A stretch of DNA of 64,000 nt from Trichostrongylus colubriformis (Eukaryota; Nematoda; Chromadorea; Rhabditida; Trichostrongylidae): contig OZ022256.1 of the NCBI GenBank assembly GCA_963978905.1, positions 24,107,886 through 24,171,885 on the forward strand. Reading direction: 5' to 3'. Shown one piece after another: positions 55,007 to 64,000 of the stretch. The position numbers and the translations under genes were made by a program. Position 1 is the first letter of the stretch, and every line of letters starts with the position of its first letter. A model generated the notes under the pieces. It worked only from the letters and a program-made list of their open reading frames with translations. It was not told where the DNA came from and did no database searches.

Positions 55007-55290
55007 TTAGGTTGGCGCATAAGTCGTGCAACACATGCAATTATCCGATTCTGGAAGCTTTAGGATATATGTATGTAGGCGGCATAGCCATGATTGTCTT
55101 TCACCCTTTACCTTCAATAATGGGCAGGTGCTCAAAACTAGGAATGGCACAAGCTGCGTTCTGAGAAAACCGTGCGCACGCAATTTGAGCGCTGGCAGAA
55201 AATTACACATTTTTCGGGAAGGTGAAAGGCACTTCCAGCCAATTCCTGCACTTGTTCAGCACAAATAGTGGTATAACACTAGCATGGCTA
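55007..55290. mobile_element. Possible truncated mariner (one end only)
   Basis: A TA followed by TTAGGTTGGCGCATAAGTCG at 55005-55026 is a good match to mariner termini in form. No complementary right end and no transposase motif were found in the following kilobase, so this is a one-ended relic at most. Confidence 0.4.
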
Positions 55291-55454
55291 GTGTAGCGCT
55301 AATCGTGGCACTCCTGAGGAAATCTGCATACAACAAGATCCCTCCAAAGGGAGTGGGTTTTTTGAAGAAATTTCCGATAGGTTAGGGGTCTGAAGGTGGG
55401 GTTTTAAATTTCAGCCGATTCTTGCTACAGCGCAGTAGACCACTTCAGTACAGT

Positions 55455-55588
55455 CCACTTCACAGCGCTAGATAGGGCGCGGCTTGAGCGGCGAGGGTGA
55501 GAGTGTGTGGTGGGTTGAAGAGTTTGATACACTCTCACCCAAGTCAGTAGGCCACGCCCTGTCAAGCGCTCCGTAATGAAATGTACAT
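55455..55588. mobile_element. Short hairpin MITE, family M copy 3
   Basis: The left arm AGCGCTAGATAGGGCGCGGC and the right arm, complemented, GAGCGCTTGACAGGGCGTGG, pair on either side of GAGGGTGAGAGTG / CACTCTCACCC. The box AAGTCAGTAGGCCACGCCCT is shared with copies at 4005 and 28861. Confidence 0.7.
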
Positions 55589-55980
55589 TCTGAGAAAAAA
55601 GGCTGTAACTCACTATGCTGAGTACGGTGCAAAATAATTGGCTCTCGATAGTGTCCGGGATCAGTGAAACCACCATAAATTTTGGGACCGTTGCATGACT
55701 TATGCACATGCCTATGCTTACGCTACTCCAGTTCCATACAAATCGCATATAGATAATTAGTACCAACAGTGACTTACAAGGAAAGGCTTCCGGGTCACCG
55801 TGGCCATTCGAGATGAGTTGTATATCCTCCTATGTAGTTTCGAACGGGGATCTCAAATCTGCCCTCCAAATCTGCTAAACGATTCTGAAAGGGAAGTTAC
55901 GGAGGCCTAAAAGTCCTGCAAGATACGGCGCAAAGCGCAGGTGCTGGTCGTATATGACTTGAGAAATCGTGCTGTCAGTG

Positions 55981-56050
55981 GTCGGATGGAGCAGCTGGTA
56001 GCGTGACGGGATACAGATTGTGGCATGAGGGTTCGAATCCTTGATGCAAT
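55981..56050 (+). other. tRNA-like module with A and B boxes (left arm)
   Basis: The sequence carries GCAGCTGGTAGCG (A-box-like, 55991-56003) and, 26 bases later, GGTTCGAATCC (56030-56040), an exact match to the pol III B box and T-loop of tRNA genes. Spacing is that of a tRNA. The acceptor and anticodon stems do not pair well, so it is not an intact tRNA; it is probably tRNA-derived, as in SINEs. Confidence 0.65.
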
Positions 56051-57452
56051 TGCTGGTTTTGCTTTTGCTTTGAGTGTTTTCTAAACGTTTGCAGAACGCT
56101 TTCACGCTTCATTAAAGCATCCCGTGCCCCCCACTAATGAGTAATATGTTATTGGTTCTTTCCTGCATAATTGAACATTCTGCCCATCTTTTTTACCCTA
56201 TTGTTCTGCGATTGTGAGGAACTTGGCGTTGTTACGTAAAATGACTATGATATTCGTGTTCAGGGGCTCGAATTACCACTCTGTGCAACTTTTCAGCCAA
56301 ATCGAGTTTTTGGCCCAACTTCGGAGGGTGCCGAGGGGATAAGTAGTAGTTTTTGAATTTTTTCCTACAAAAAGTTATGCAACCTGAACAAAGGTAATCT
56401 AGACATATCTAGTACAGATGCTCATGACAAATATGTACGTAACAGGCGTCAAATAAGGGCATTTTCCTGGCAAGGGTCAACGACTTCTCCTTCGTTGAAT
56501 GGGCTGCCAGCCAATAGATCACGAATTTTCCGAAGTTTGGTCAAATTCTCAAACTGGCTAAAAACTTCTTCCTTGAAATAATTTAATTCCCTGAACACGA
56601 AAAACACACTGGTTATGCACGAGAGCGAGTGGCTCGCGCGCTATGGGCTCCCGAACTTACCGCATAATAGTATTATTTGTTCACAAAAACCTCCATAACT
56701 CCACTCCCAGAATCATTTAGCAGATTGGAGGGCAGATTTGAGATCCCCATTTGAAACTACATAGGAACATATACCAGTCATCTTGAATGGCCAGGGAGCG
56801 GAGTTACGGAGCGTTTTAGAATAACTGGTCTATTACAGGATACGTTCGGAAGTCTATGGCGCGCGAGCTAGACGTTTTCGCGCAAAATCAGATCCATTTT
56901 CGTTCTTATGGGACCAAACTACCCCACAGTACAAGTTTTTAGCCAATTCGAGAACTTGACCGAATTTCGGAAAAATTAATGAGCTATTGGCTGGCAGCCC
57001 ATTCAACGAAGGAGAAGTCGTTGACTCTTGCCAGGAAAATGCCCTTATTTGACGCCTGTTACGTACATATTTGTCATGAGCATCTGTACTAGATATGTCT
57101 AGATTACCTTTGTTCAGGTTGCATGATTTTTTGTAGGAAAAAATTCAAAAACTACTACTTATCCCCTCGGCACCCCCAATTTTCCGAAGTTGGGCCAAAA
57201 ACTCGATTTGGCTGAAAAGTTGCACAGAGTGGTAATTCGAGCCCCTGAACACGAATATCATAGTCATTTTACGCAACAACGCCAAATTCCTCACAATCGC
57301 AGAACAATAGGGTAAAAAAGATGGGCAGAATGTTCAATTACGCAGGAAAGAACCAATAACATATTACTTATTAGTGGGGGGCACGGGATGTTCAATGAAG
57401 CGTAAAAGCGTTTTGCAAACGTTTAGACACTCAAAGCAAAGCAAAACCAGCA

Positions 57453-57522
57453 ATCGCATCAAGGATTCGAACCCTCATGCCACAATCTGTACCCCGTCAC
57501 GCTACCAGCTGCTCCATCCCAC
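57453..57522 (-). other. tRNA-like module with A and B boxes (right arm)
   Basis: The inverted partner of the module at 55981-56050: B box complement GGATTCGAACC at 57463-57473 and A box complement CGCTACCAGCTGC at 57500-57512. It would be transcribed toward the element centre, as would the left copy. It differs from the left copy at only a few positions. Confidence 0.65.
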
Positions 57523-57730
57523 CACTGACAGCGCGATTTCTCGAGTCATATATGACCAGCACCTGCGCTTTGCGCCGTATCTTTCAGGACTTTCAATCCT
57601 CTGTAACTTCCCTTCCAGAATCGTTTAGCAGATTTGGAGGGCAGATTTGAGATCCCCGTTCGAAACTACATAGGAGGATATACAACTCATCTCGAATGGC
57701 CACGGTGACCCGGGAGCCTTTCCTTGTTAG

Positions 57731-57846
57731 CACACATGACATGGTGAATCTTCAGGAAAACATAGCGAAAATAATATATGGAGATCAGTTCGCTGAAAGA
57801 AAGGATGAAATAACGAAGACTATAGCAGCTGGCGTCGCTCCAAGTG
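57731..57846 (+). CDS. Candidate exon beside the foldback element
   Basis: After CTTGTTAG the frame reads THDMVNLQENIAKIIYGDQF and continues AERKDEITKTIAAGVAPS to a GTATGT donor (116 bp, one base then 38 codons plus one). The charged, helical composition is protein-like. The splice acceptor overlaps the TTA target duplication of the neighbouring foldback element. Family unknown; no partner exon identified. Confidence 0.4.
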
Positions 57847-57999
57847 GTATGTTTGTGAGTGAGAGAACTGTACTTACAGAAATTATAACGATAACCCCTG
57901 TCTCAACCTTTGTCACAACTTGATAGCATCAGCATTACCAGTGACCGTTATTCCACATAGGACCCCTTCCTGCCTTTCAGCTTTGTGATGAACGATCAC

Positions 58000-59650
58000 G
58001 CCACTTAACACTATTCATCTGCAAGGTTTTGATGAGAAACATTAAACATCCGTGCAGAGTTTGTTTCAGAGCAGGAAGGGTTCGATGAACGTAATAGGAA
58101 GCAGACTTCGTGATCACCGCACTCACAATTAACCTAGCGTTTACGTCGCAACAGTGGTGAAGAAGCTGTAAATCTCAAGCCCATGTGATATACATATGTA
58201 GTGTTATAATCCCCTCGAACGAGCATACATACATTATGTTGATTTAGTTTTATGAGTCCGCGATCCTAATTCCCATACTGAAGACTCGCCTGGATTGAGC
58301 CGTATTCAATCCATAACGTACCGCGTGTAACACATATTATTGCGCGAGTTTCAAACCACAGTTTTTTGGTTCTTCGAAAAGGTATCGTGATTAAATACGG
58401 CCACCATATGTTCTCGAATATGGAGAATGACCTCTTGGTTTCTGAGGCCCCTCTACTCCAAAAACTTGATCAGATTTTGTCATTACGCATATGCAGCAAG
58501 CAATGGCAAAGCAAATTCATTATTTGTACATTAGACATGTGCGAATACTTCTTATTATGGCATTCGAAAAACTGAACCATCCGAACGGTCTTAGCTTAGC
58601 GAATATTTGGTGCTGAACTTCTGGCTACTATTAGATCTACTTCTTTCGTTGACTTTCTTAAGGACCTGCGCAATTATAACCTTCACAAAACTCAAGCTGC
58701 GCTACGCGTGCATTGCACTGATTCCGGGAACAATTAGGGCAACAGTTTCTCTCAGAAACCAAACATTTGGTGATGAGCCAAGCAACGTCGGAGTTCTGCT
58801 CGGGAATATGGGGCACCGTAATTTTTGGATAGTTCCTTCTAACATCCACGCAGAAATCACACTTTTCTTTGAAATAATTGGAGATTAGTAGAACATCTAC
58901 CCACCTCTACAGATAAATTCGAGCAGGGTTCATCCGACCAAGATTACTCTTTTATTGACTGTGACGCTAACTTCTTAGTTGTACAAAAATTTAATTTGCT
59001 CAGTAGTGATGTTAAAGCACGAACCAATTTTCACAATGGTGCTATGACTGGTATATATGCTGACCTCCATCTTCGAAAACTTGTCCTAGCAGCTCTAGCA
59101 CTCAGAAATCGACGCATTCATATAGCTCGAAAAAAAGATCCTTGATGGTCAAGTGCAACACGTGGTGCTGCATGATAAAGAGAGCAGAAACTGCCCTGGT
59201 CCGTTATGTATTAATCAAAGGCCACGGTCACAGAATATTTGACGAACTGATAACTATGCCAGTAGGTGACATCTGAGCAAATGCCCGTATAGTAATGCCT
59301 ATATCCGTATGGAAGTGCCCATATTTTTTATATCACTCTCAAACTATTCATTATGGAATTCTAGTATATTTCGAAATCAGGAGAAAAGCTACGCGGGAAT
59401 CATGAGACAATTATGACTCTTCTGTGTGGTACCAAGTCGAAGCAAGGAGGAGAAGTGAAGAAGAAGACGAAGGTCAGCAGAGTTTCAAAAGTCCGAGTGG
59501 CTCAGAGCGCCGTGTGGCATTTTATATCCCTACCGTTTAAACTATTGCACAGTACTACGAGAAAAAGACGGTAGAATTATGTGATGTGGAATTGGCCGAT
59601 ATTGACTAATCGATTCCAAAGAAGTTCATATCGCATCATTCCACGGTAGG
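58000..59650. other. No confident gene
   Basis: Two plus-strand frames, 58366-58575 and 58607-58888, are open but lack splice context I trust. The second contains ALIPGTIRATVSLRN, whose DNA (CTGATTCCGGGAACAATTAG) resembles a phrase near 55660, so repeat origin is likely. The rest is AT-rich without recognisable structure. Confidence 0.3.
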
Positions 59651-59879
59651 ATAGATGCAGTACTAAGCGCTAGCTCAACCGGTATTTCCTCAAGTATTCC
59701 TCACTATTCATAATCCAGTGTAACTTATAGTTCGAAACATTTCTACTGATATAAGAGTACGAAACATATGCGCTTACTGAGCATTCAGTGCTCGAGCTTT
59801 ATCACTTCATATCACATCAACCACTTTTGAAGTTTGGATGATAAAGCGATCGGCACCATTGCTACAATAGATATTGGAT

Positions 59880-60900
59880 TGGGATTGGAATTTGCTGATC
59901 CACTGATAATTCAACACTTGTGCTGTAGTGGTTACTATTGGGAGTTTAAAAAGTTTAGCGATAAATAGTTTTGCAGTCGACTGCATCGATTGGGTTTCGA
60001 GCAATTTGCCCACTAACTGAGTATCTAATTTTTATATTGATGGTGGATTCATTTGCATTTATCAGTTGCCACGATGGTATCTTTTTTTCTGAAGATAACA
60101 CCACTGCTCGGAATTTGAGATAGTCTAGCGCTCGATACTCTTTGCTGCCCCACCGCCTTTAAAAATAGTTCATTTGCTTTGTAGATATTACAAAACTAGA
60201 TCGCATCAAAACTATTCATTCAGATTGCGGTATCGAAAGACACGCCAGTATTTCAACCGGTGGCACTGATTGTGAGCATCAGACACTTCAACTAGAATGG
60301 CTATTCTGTGTTACATAGTTTGTGGTGTACAGAATTTCCTATTTAGTTGCTAGTGACTCTTATTAACCCTTATTAGTCGTTATTAGATTCCATCCTTCAA
60401 CATCATGCTCCCTGCAAGACTCCGTACAGCACTTATTGGTGTGAACACCCCACTGTCAGGTGGGAAAGCGAAACGGATCTCATCCTATTGAATCCTACCA
60501 ACCGCTATCAGTTTAGATCACCCACTATCAATGGTCCTGCCGCAGAACACCTGCCGAGTGTCAGCCGCTCGGATTAGGGCGGAAAGTGAAACAGATTTGG
60601 CGACATTTGCCTTCTTAGGCACCTTATCATATCTTCTTGCTGTCATCAACTTTAATCATACATCATTAATGGTCCCGTCCCCTGTAACCATGGGTATCAG
60701 CGCTTCATCCTTGATATGAAGAACGAACGTAGTGACATTTGAATTTTGACGCTCCTTATCAGCTGCTACACCTCCGGTCCCTTGTCTTTGATGTACCCAT
60801 GTTTCACTTGTAAAATTCAAATTCCATTATTGCGTTAGGCAATGTATGAATTTAGTGACACACACACACATGCTTAGCGGATTGTAGTAGGATTACAGGC
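59880..60900 (-). repeat. Dispersed repeat family A, further inverted copy
   Basis: It shares blocks with 38585-39700 in the same order: TGGTTACTATTGG, CATTTGCATTTATCAG, CCACCGCC near 60150, and the CACCCACTATCAA and GACGCTCCTTATCAGCTGCT words. It ends beside the TA target of mariner element 3. Confidence 0.6.
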
Positions 60901-60913
60901 GATCCACAATATA

Positions 60914-61840
60914 TTAGGTTGTTTGGAAAGAAATGCGCGTTGAATTTCTTAGTTTTGTCTATTTATTTCTCTCCTACTATAGAAGATTATTCAAAACAGT
61001 TTGGTTCATTAGGGAGAGATTTTTATTGCGCATCTTTTGGTATATTTTCGTATATTTTTTGAATGTACATAATATTTATAATATACTTTTGAAAATGGGT
61101 ACCGCACCAGCTGAGCGACGCAAACAAGGCAACAAGAATGACAATGGCCTGAATTCTTCTTCGTCGCTCCAAGAACATGGGTTCCTTCGACTCTATTGTT
61201 ACATTAGATGAGAAATGGATCTGCTTCGACAACGCAACGCGAAAAAGACAGCGGTCAAACGCCGGGGACACTCCAAAACTTACTCTGAAACCGAATATAC
61301 ACGGCAAAAAGGTGATGCACTGTATTTGGTGGAGCAGCAAATGTTTGGTGTACTTTGAGGCTCTGGATTCGGGTCAAACAGTTACGACGGACATTTACAA
61401 AGATTAGTTGAACCGCGTGGACCAAGCAATGCGTCGTCAAGGTGTCGAATCGACGTCGACAAAATTCCTCCACGACACCGCTCGTCCACATGTCGCGAAA
61501 ATCACTTTGTAAAAAAAATGAGGAATTTGGCTGGGAAGTTTTGCCTCATCCGCCATACAGTACAGATCTAGCACCATCCGATTACCATCTGCTTCGGCCG
61601 ATGCAGCACTCCCTGGCCGAGAGAAAGTTCACAAACCGCGAAGAACTCCACCTCTGGGTGTCCAACTACTTCGAGTCACAGCCGGCCGAGTTATTCGAAA
61701 GAGGAAACCATTCTTTACATAAACGTTGGCAACGAGTCACTGATAGTAATGGGGATTATCTTTTGAATCTTGTTTACTTTCGTTTTTCTAATAAAAAATT
61801 TTTTTGAGCTCAAACGCGCATTTCTTTCCGAGCAACCTAA
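60914..61840 (+). mobile_element. Internally deleted mariner element 3
   Basis: A 927-bp element with ends TTAGGTTGTTTGGAAAGAAA and, complemented, TTAGGTTGCTCGGAAAGAAA, and TA at 60912-60913 and 61841-61842. The transposase frame runs on the plus strand but its N-terminal half is missing. The right part of the element is AT-rich after the transposase stop. Confidence 0.93.
61177..61807 (+). pseudogene. Mariner transposase catalytic part, broken
   Basis: The frame reads DSIVTLDEKWICFDNATRKR (first catalytic Asp), then PNIHGKKVMHCIWWSSKC, and after a TAG near 61404 continues FLHDTARPHVAKITL (second Asp, with Asn changed to Thr). A frameshift near 61510 leads to [20 protein letters not shown], which keeps the third Asp, and the C-terminus RWQRVTDSNGDYLLN. 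The DNA-binding half is absent. Not functional. Confidence 0.9.
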
Positions 61841-61854
61841 TATTTCTGTGTGGG

Positions 61855-62120
61855 TGGGTGCCCGTGTATGTCAGTCAGTCGCTCACGAAATCCTTGAATC
61901 ACGAGGAAGCAATAATGAGGCCCAGTATTGACAGGTTATAGATTGGGTGATACGAAACATAAATCGAATCAAATTCGATAGCACCTGTTGGGTTAGCCAA
62001 GATGTTGTGTGATATGGTAAGGGGAAGTGCAAGACAACAAGACGGATATTGAAGTGCAGACGACAAGCCGAATCTCGAAGTCCGGTGAACTACTATCAAC
62101 GTAACCCTTCCAGAGGCGCA
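61855..62120 (+). repeat. Fragment with CACGAAATCC start motif
   Basis: GTCAGTCAGTCGCTCACGAAATCCTTGAATC near 61870 resembles the starts of repeat families A and B. The following sequence shares little with either, so this may be a diverged member. Confidence 0.35.
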
Positions 62121-62513
62121 CCATACTAAACATCTTTGCATCGTGGCAGGTTTCCGTATTTAATGGACGAGTGTCCGCTAGGACTGGCGGAAGCTACTTT
62201 CCGTTGGGCAAAGGAAGGGCTCCATTCAAATTATTTGAACTGCTGAACAGTACGTTCAATCAGTGCAACCAATAAGTGCAAAAGAAAGCCTAGTGGACTC
62301 GAAAGCAGGGATCAAGATGCAAAGATGACCATGCGAAAGAGCTTACTTTGCGTGAGAATTTTGATATTCTTTATAAAACTGGATTCTCCCGAATCTATTC
62401 AAATGGAGGCCCATGGAAAGTATGCTTCCCCACACCACTTCGAACGCTCATTCTATCACCAATGGCCATGCAAGGAAAGGACCGTGTAAGTACGACGAAC
62501 TCGATGTCAAAGT

Positions 62514-62573
62514 GAGGCGTGTCCTCTCCTCAAGAAACCAATTGAGGCGTGTCCTCTCCTCAAGAAACCAATA
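62514..62573. repeat. Two-copy tandem repeat, period 30 bp
   Basis: The unit GAGGCGTGTCCTCTCCTCAA plus GAAACCAATT occurs twice in direct succession (62514-62543 and 62544-62573) with identical sequence for 28 bases. It is a recent local duplication. Confidence 0.9.
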
Positions 62574-62639
62574 AGTTGCTGCTAGTGGAGTGAGGGGAGC
62601 CAACTGCGAGGGGAATTGTCTCGGAATTTTGAAGCGTTC

Positions 62640-62900
62640 AAAAAACCACTTCGTAGCTCAGCTTATCGAAAACGAGAAGAGATCAGCTGAAAAGGTCCCA
62701 TACGTTAGAGGATAAGACCCTTTGCTGCACGACAACGGGCAACCTCACATCGCGAACATCGTCAAGGCTGCTCCTACACAAGATCGGCTGAGAGATTTGA
62801 CAAACCGTATTGTCTTCAACCTTCGGATAACAAAGAGACACTTTATTCGCTCCCTGTGGATCCAAGTGACGGGATTATTTTGAAGAATGATGCATATCCC
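62640..62900 (+). pseudogene. Mariner-like transposase relic
   Basis: A plus-strand frame reads DPLLHDNGQPHIANIVKA at about 62717-62772, matching the second-Asp motif of mariner transposases (LLHDNARPH). Sequence after it does not preserve the third-Asp region. No inverted ends were found. Weakly supported. Confidence 0.45.
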
Positions 62901-63890
62901 GAAGGAGGCTCAACTAGTCTTCAAGTCCACCTGGTAGTTTCGCAAAATGGCAGCACATCGGAGTCGATGGGTAAGAGGAGGACGTGAGCGGTGACAGGAG
63001 ACATGTAGACAGGCAGTTCCTCGAAATCATTCTTGCAAACCATCCAGTTATCAAGAAGAAAATGACTGTAACTCCTTATTGAAGCTAATAGGTGGTGGGC
63101 GAGTAAACAGGTCTTGTTCCTGGGTATATATCAGTCGCATCGAATCGACCGCTTAACTGTCTAGACTTTCGCATAGTGGTGATGGTGACAGACTATAGAG
63201 ATATGAAAACATGGATAAGAGACGTTGACCAACAGCCAGCATCGAAGATTGGAGATCAGTGAGAGAATAGATTACTATTTTGATGTCATTGGATGCTTAT
63301 GGAGATACTGATTTGGCAGCAGATAATACCGTGCGTAATACACTACAGAACTTTCGGCATAGACACTATCGAAATCTTAACTGTGATCGACTGAACGCGT
63401 GTGGTGCACGCAGTACTGTGCGGTAGACAAACTGGTAAATAGCGTATTTCTATGCTATGTTTTCAGCGTGCTCGGAAAGGAGTTGGACAAAACAAGGATT
63501 TATCATATCAGTCAGTGATGCCCAAAGTGGATCAAAGTCGAATGGATAATACCTTTCAACAAGAATTTCGTCACTTCATTCGATAGTTTTTCATTTGTTT
63601 GTGTAATACGTTTATTCTAATTTCGAGCACTTTTTGCTTTGATTCAGTCGCCATCATGCCATTTTCAATGTTAACTATATATACCTATAAATGATTCTGA
63701 ACTATTTGGATAGCGGCAAAAACCATGGCGTTTAAAAAGTCAGGGTTGTGGAGGGCTATGAAGCAAGGAGAGCCGACCCTTCAGCCGCCATTTAGTTGGG
63801 TGAACGGGTGAGCCTTCCAATCAATCCATTCCATGCCTCTTTTGTGCTCCGTCTCGCTCAATCGTCTATCCATTCTTCACACGTGATCCA
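62900..63890. other. No gene; repeat termini only
   Basis: The only recognisable structure is another copy of the repeat terminus (CGCAGTACTGTGCGGTAGAC then AAACTGG, 63409-63435) and a GACCGCTTAACTGTCTAGAC motif (63150) shared with the family A tail near 40690. No exon or RNA gene was seen. Confidence 0.4.
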
Positions 63891-63901
63891 TCCTACGACT
63901 G

Positions 63902-64000
63902 CGTTCATACTTTACGCGGCGGGGCGTGGCTGCGCTCCCAAGCAGCGAGGCAGAGTGGCACGGAGAAGGAGCAGAGATGAAGCAGGCAACGAGACAAAAT
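63902..64000. mobile_element. Left end of a GCGTTCATACTTT-family MITE (cut by window)
   Basis: GCGTTCATACTTTACGCGGC at 63902 matches the terminal sequence of the Harbinger-like MITEs at 12531 and 45704. The remainder lies outside the window. Confidence 0.5.

Larger units (their letters stand above)
55777..57726. mobile_element. 1.95-kb foldback element with TTA duplication
   Basis: A very long inverted repeat: arms of roughly 880 bp (55777-56660 and 56845-57726) are highly similar. The ends are CAAGGAAAGGCTTCCGGGTC and, complemented, CAAGGAAAGGCTCCCGGGTC. TTA lies at 55774-55776 and 57727-57729. The central 180 bp holds a third, partial copy of the terminal block (GGGCAGATTTGAGATCCCC, about 56734). 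There is no open frame of note. The ends resemble those of the MITE at 24777-25231 and the duplication fits PIF/Harbinger. Each arm carries a tRNA-like module. Confidence 0.85.

Noticed and set aside
55981..56050. A functional tRNA gene
   Set aside because: A and B boxes are present, but acceptor and anticodon stems do not pair convincingly and the sequence lies inside a repeated foldback element.
1..64000. CRISPR array, prokaryotic operon or phage
   Set aside because: No regularly spaced short repeats, no ribosome-binding sites with long ORFs, and clear spliceosomal introns throughout.

Overview
The window is nuclear DNA from a nematode, most likely a strongylid (hookworm-type) worm. It has many short exons with worm-style splice sites, a ribosomal-protein gene followed 142 bp later by an innexin gene (operon spacing), a trans-splice-type acceptor just before a start codon, Tc1/mariner and RTE-type transposons, and dense short inverted-repeat elements. 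Species is an inference. No rRNA, intact tRNA, CRISPR or prokaryotic feature was seen.

Three genes can be read exon by exon. (1) 6741-13790, minus strand: a ten-exon innexin, probably inx-7. (2) 13933-15204, minus strand: ribosomal protein eS25 (rps-25), immediately upstream of the innexin. (3) 15751-30006, plus strand: a 29-exon gene for a 1143-residue GEX-3/NCKAP1 protein of the WAVE regulatory complex. Its exon phases close without a gap, and its last two introns are swollen by repeats. rps-25 and gex-3 diverge from a 546-bp intergenic stretch. At 3190-3522 (minus) the first two exons of a UDP-glucuronosyltransferase gene are visible; the rest is not recognised.

From 30 to 64 kb the window is mostly repeats and candidate exons. 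A phase-consistent chain of plus-strand exons from 34326 to 48367 spells a signal peptide, a linker, a Lys-rich segment and one immunoglobulin domain. Two minus-strand exons (49850-50031 and 42701-42863) share phase and would make an unidentified gene enclosing the Ig exons in its intron. Isolated candidate exons lie at 38243-38429 (minus) and 57731-57846 (plus).

The mobile layer is rich and often has visible target-site duplications: three mariner elements (27014-27885, 40908-42199, 60914-61840), a mariner palindrome near 2.4 kb, a TA-flanked Tc1-like element (31084-32005), a 3.28-kb decayed RTE retrotransposon with a 15-bp duplication (50999-54280), TTA/TAA-flanked Harbinger-like MITEs, 8-bp-flanked MITEs, 9-bp-flanked MITEs, a 1.95-kb foldback element carrying two inverted tRNA-like modules (55777-57726), and two larger dispersed families that begin with a GTCTGTC...CACGAAAT motif. 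All transposase and reverse-transcriptase genes seen are broken.
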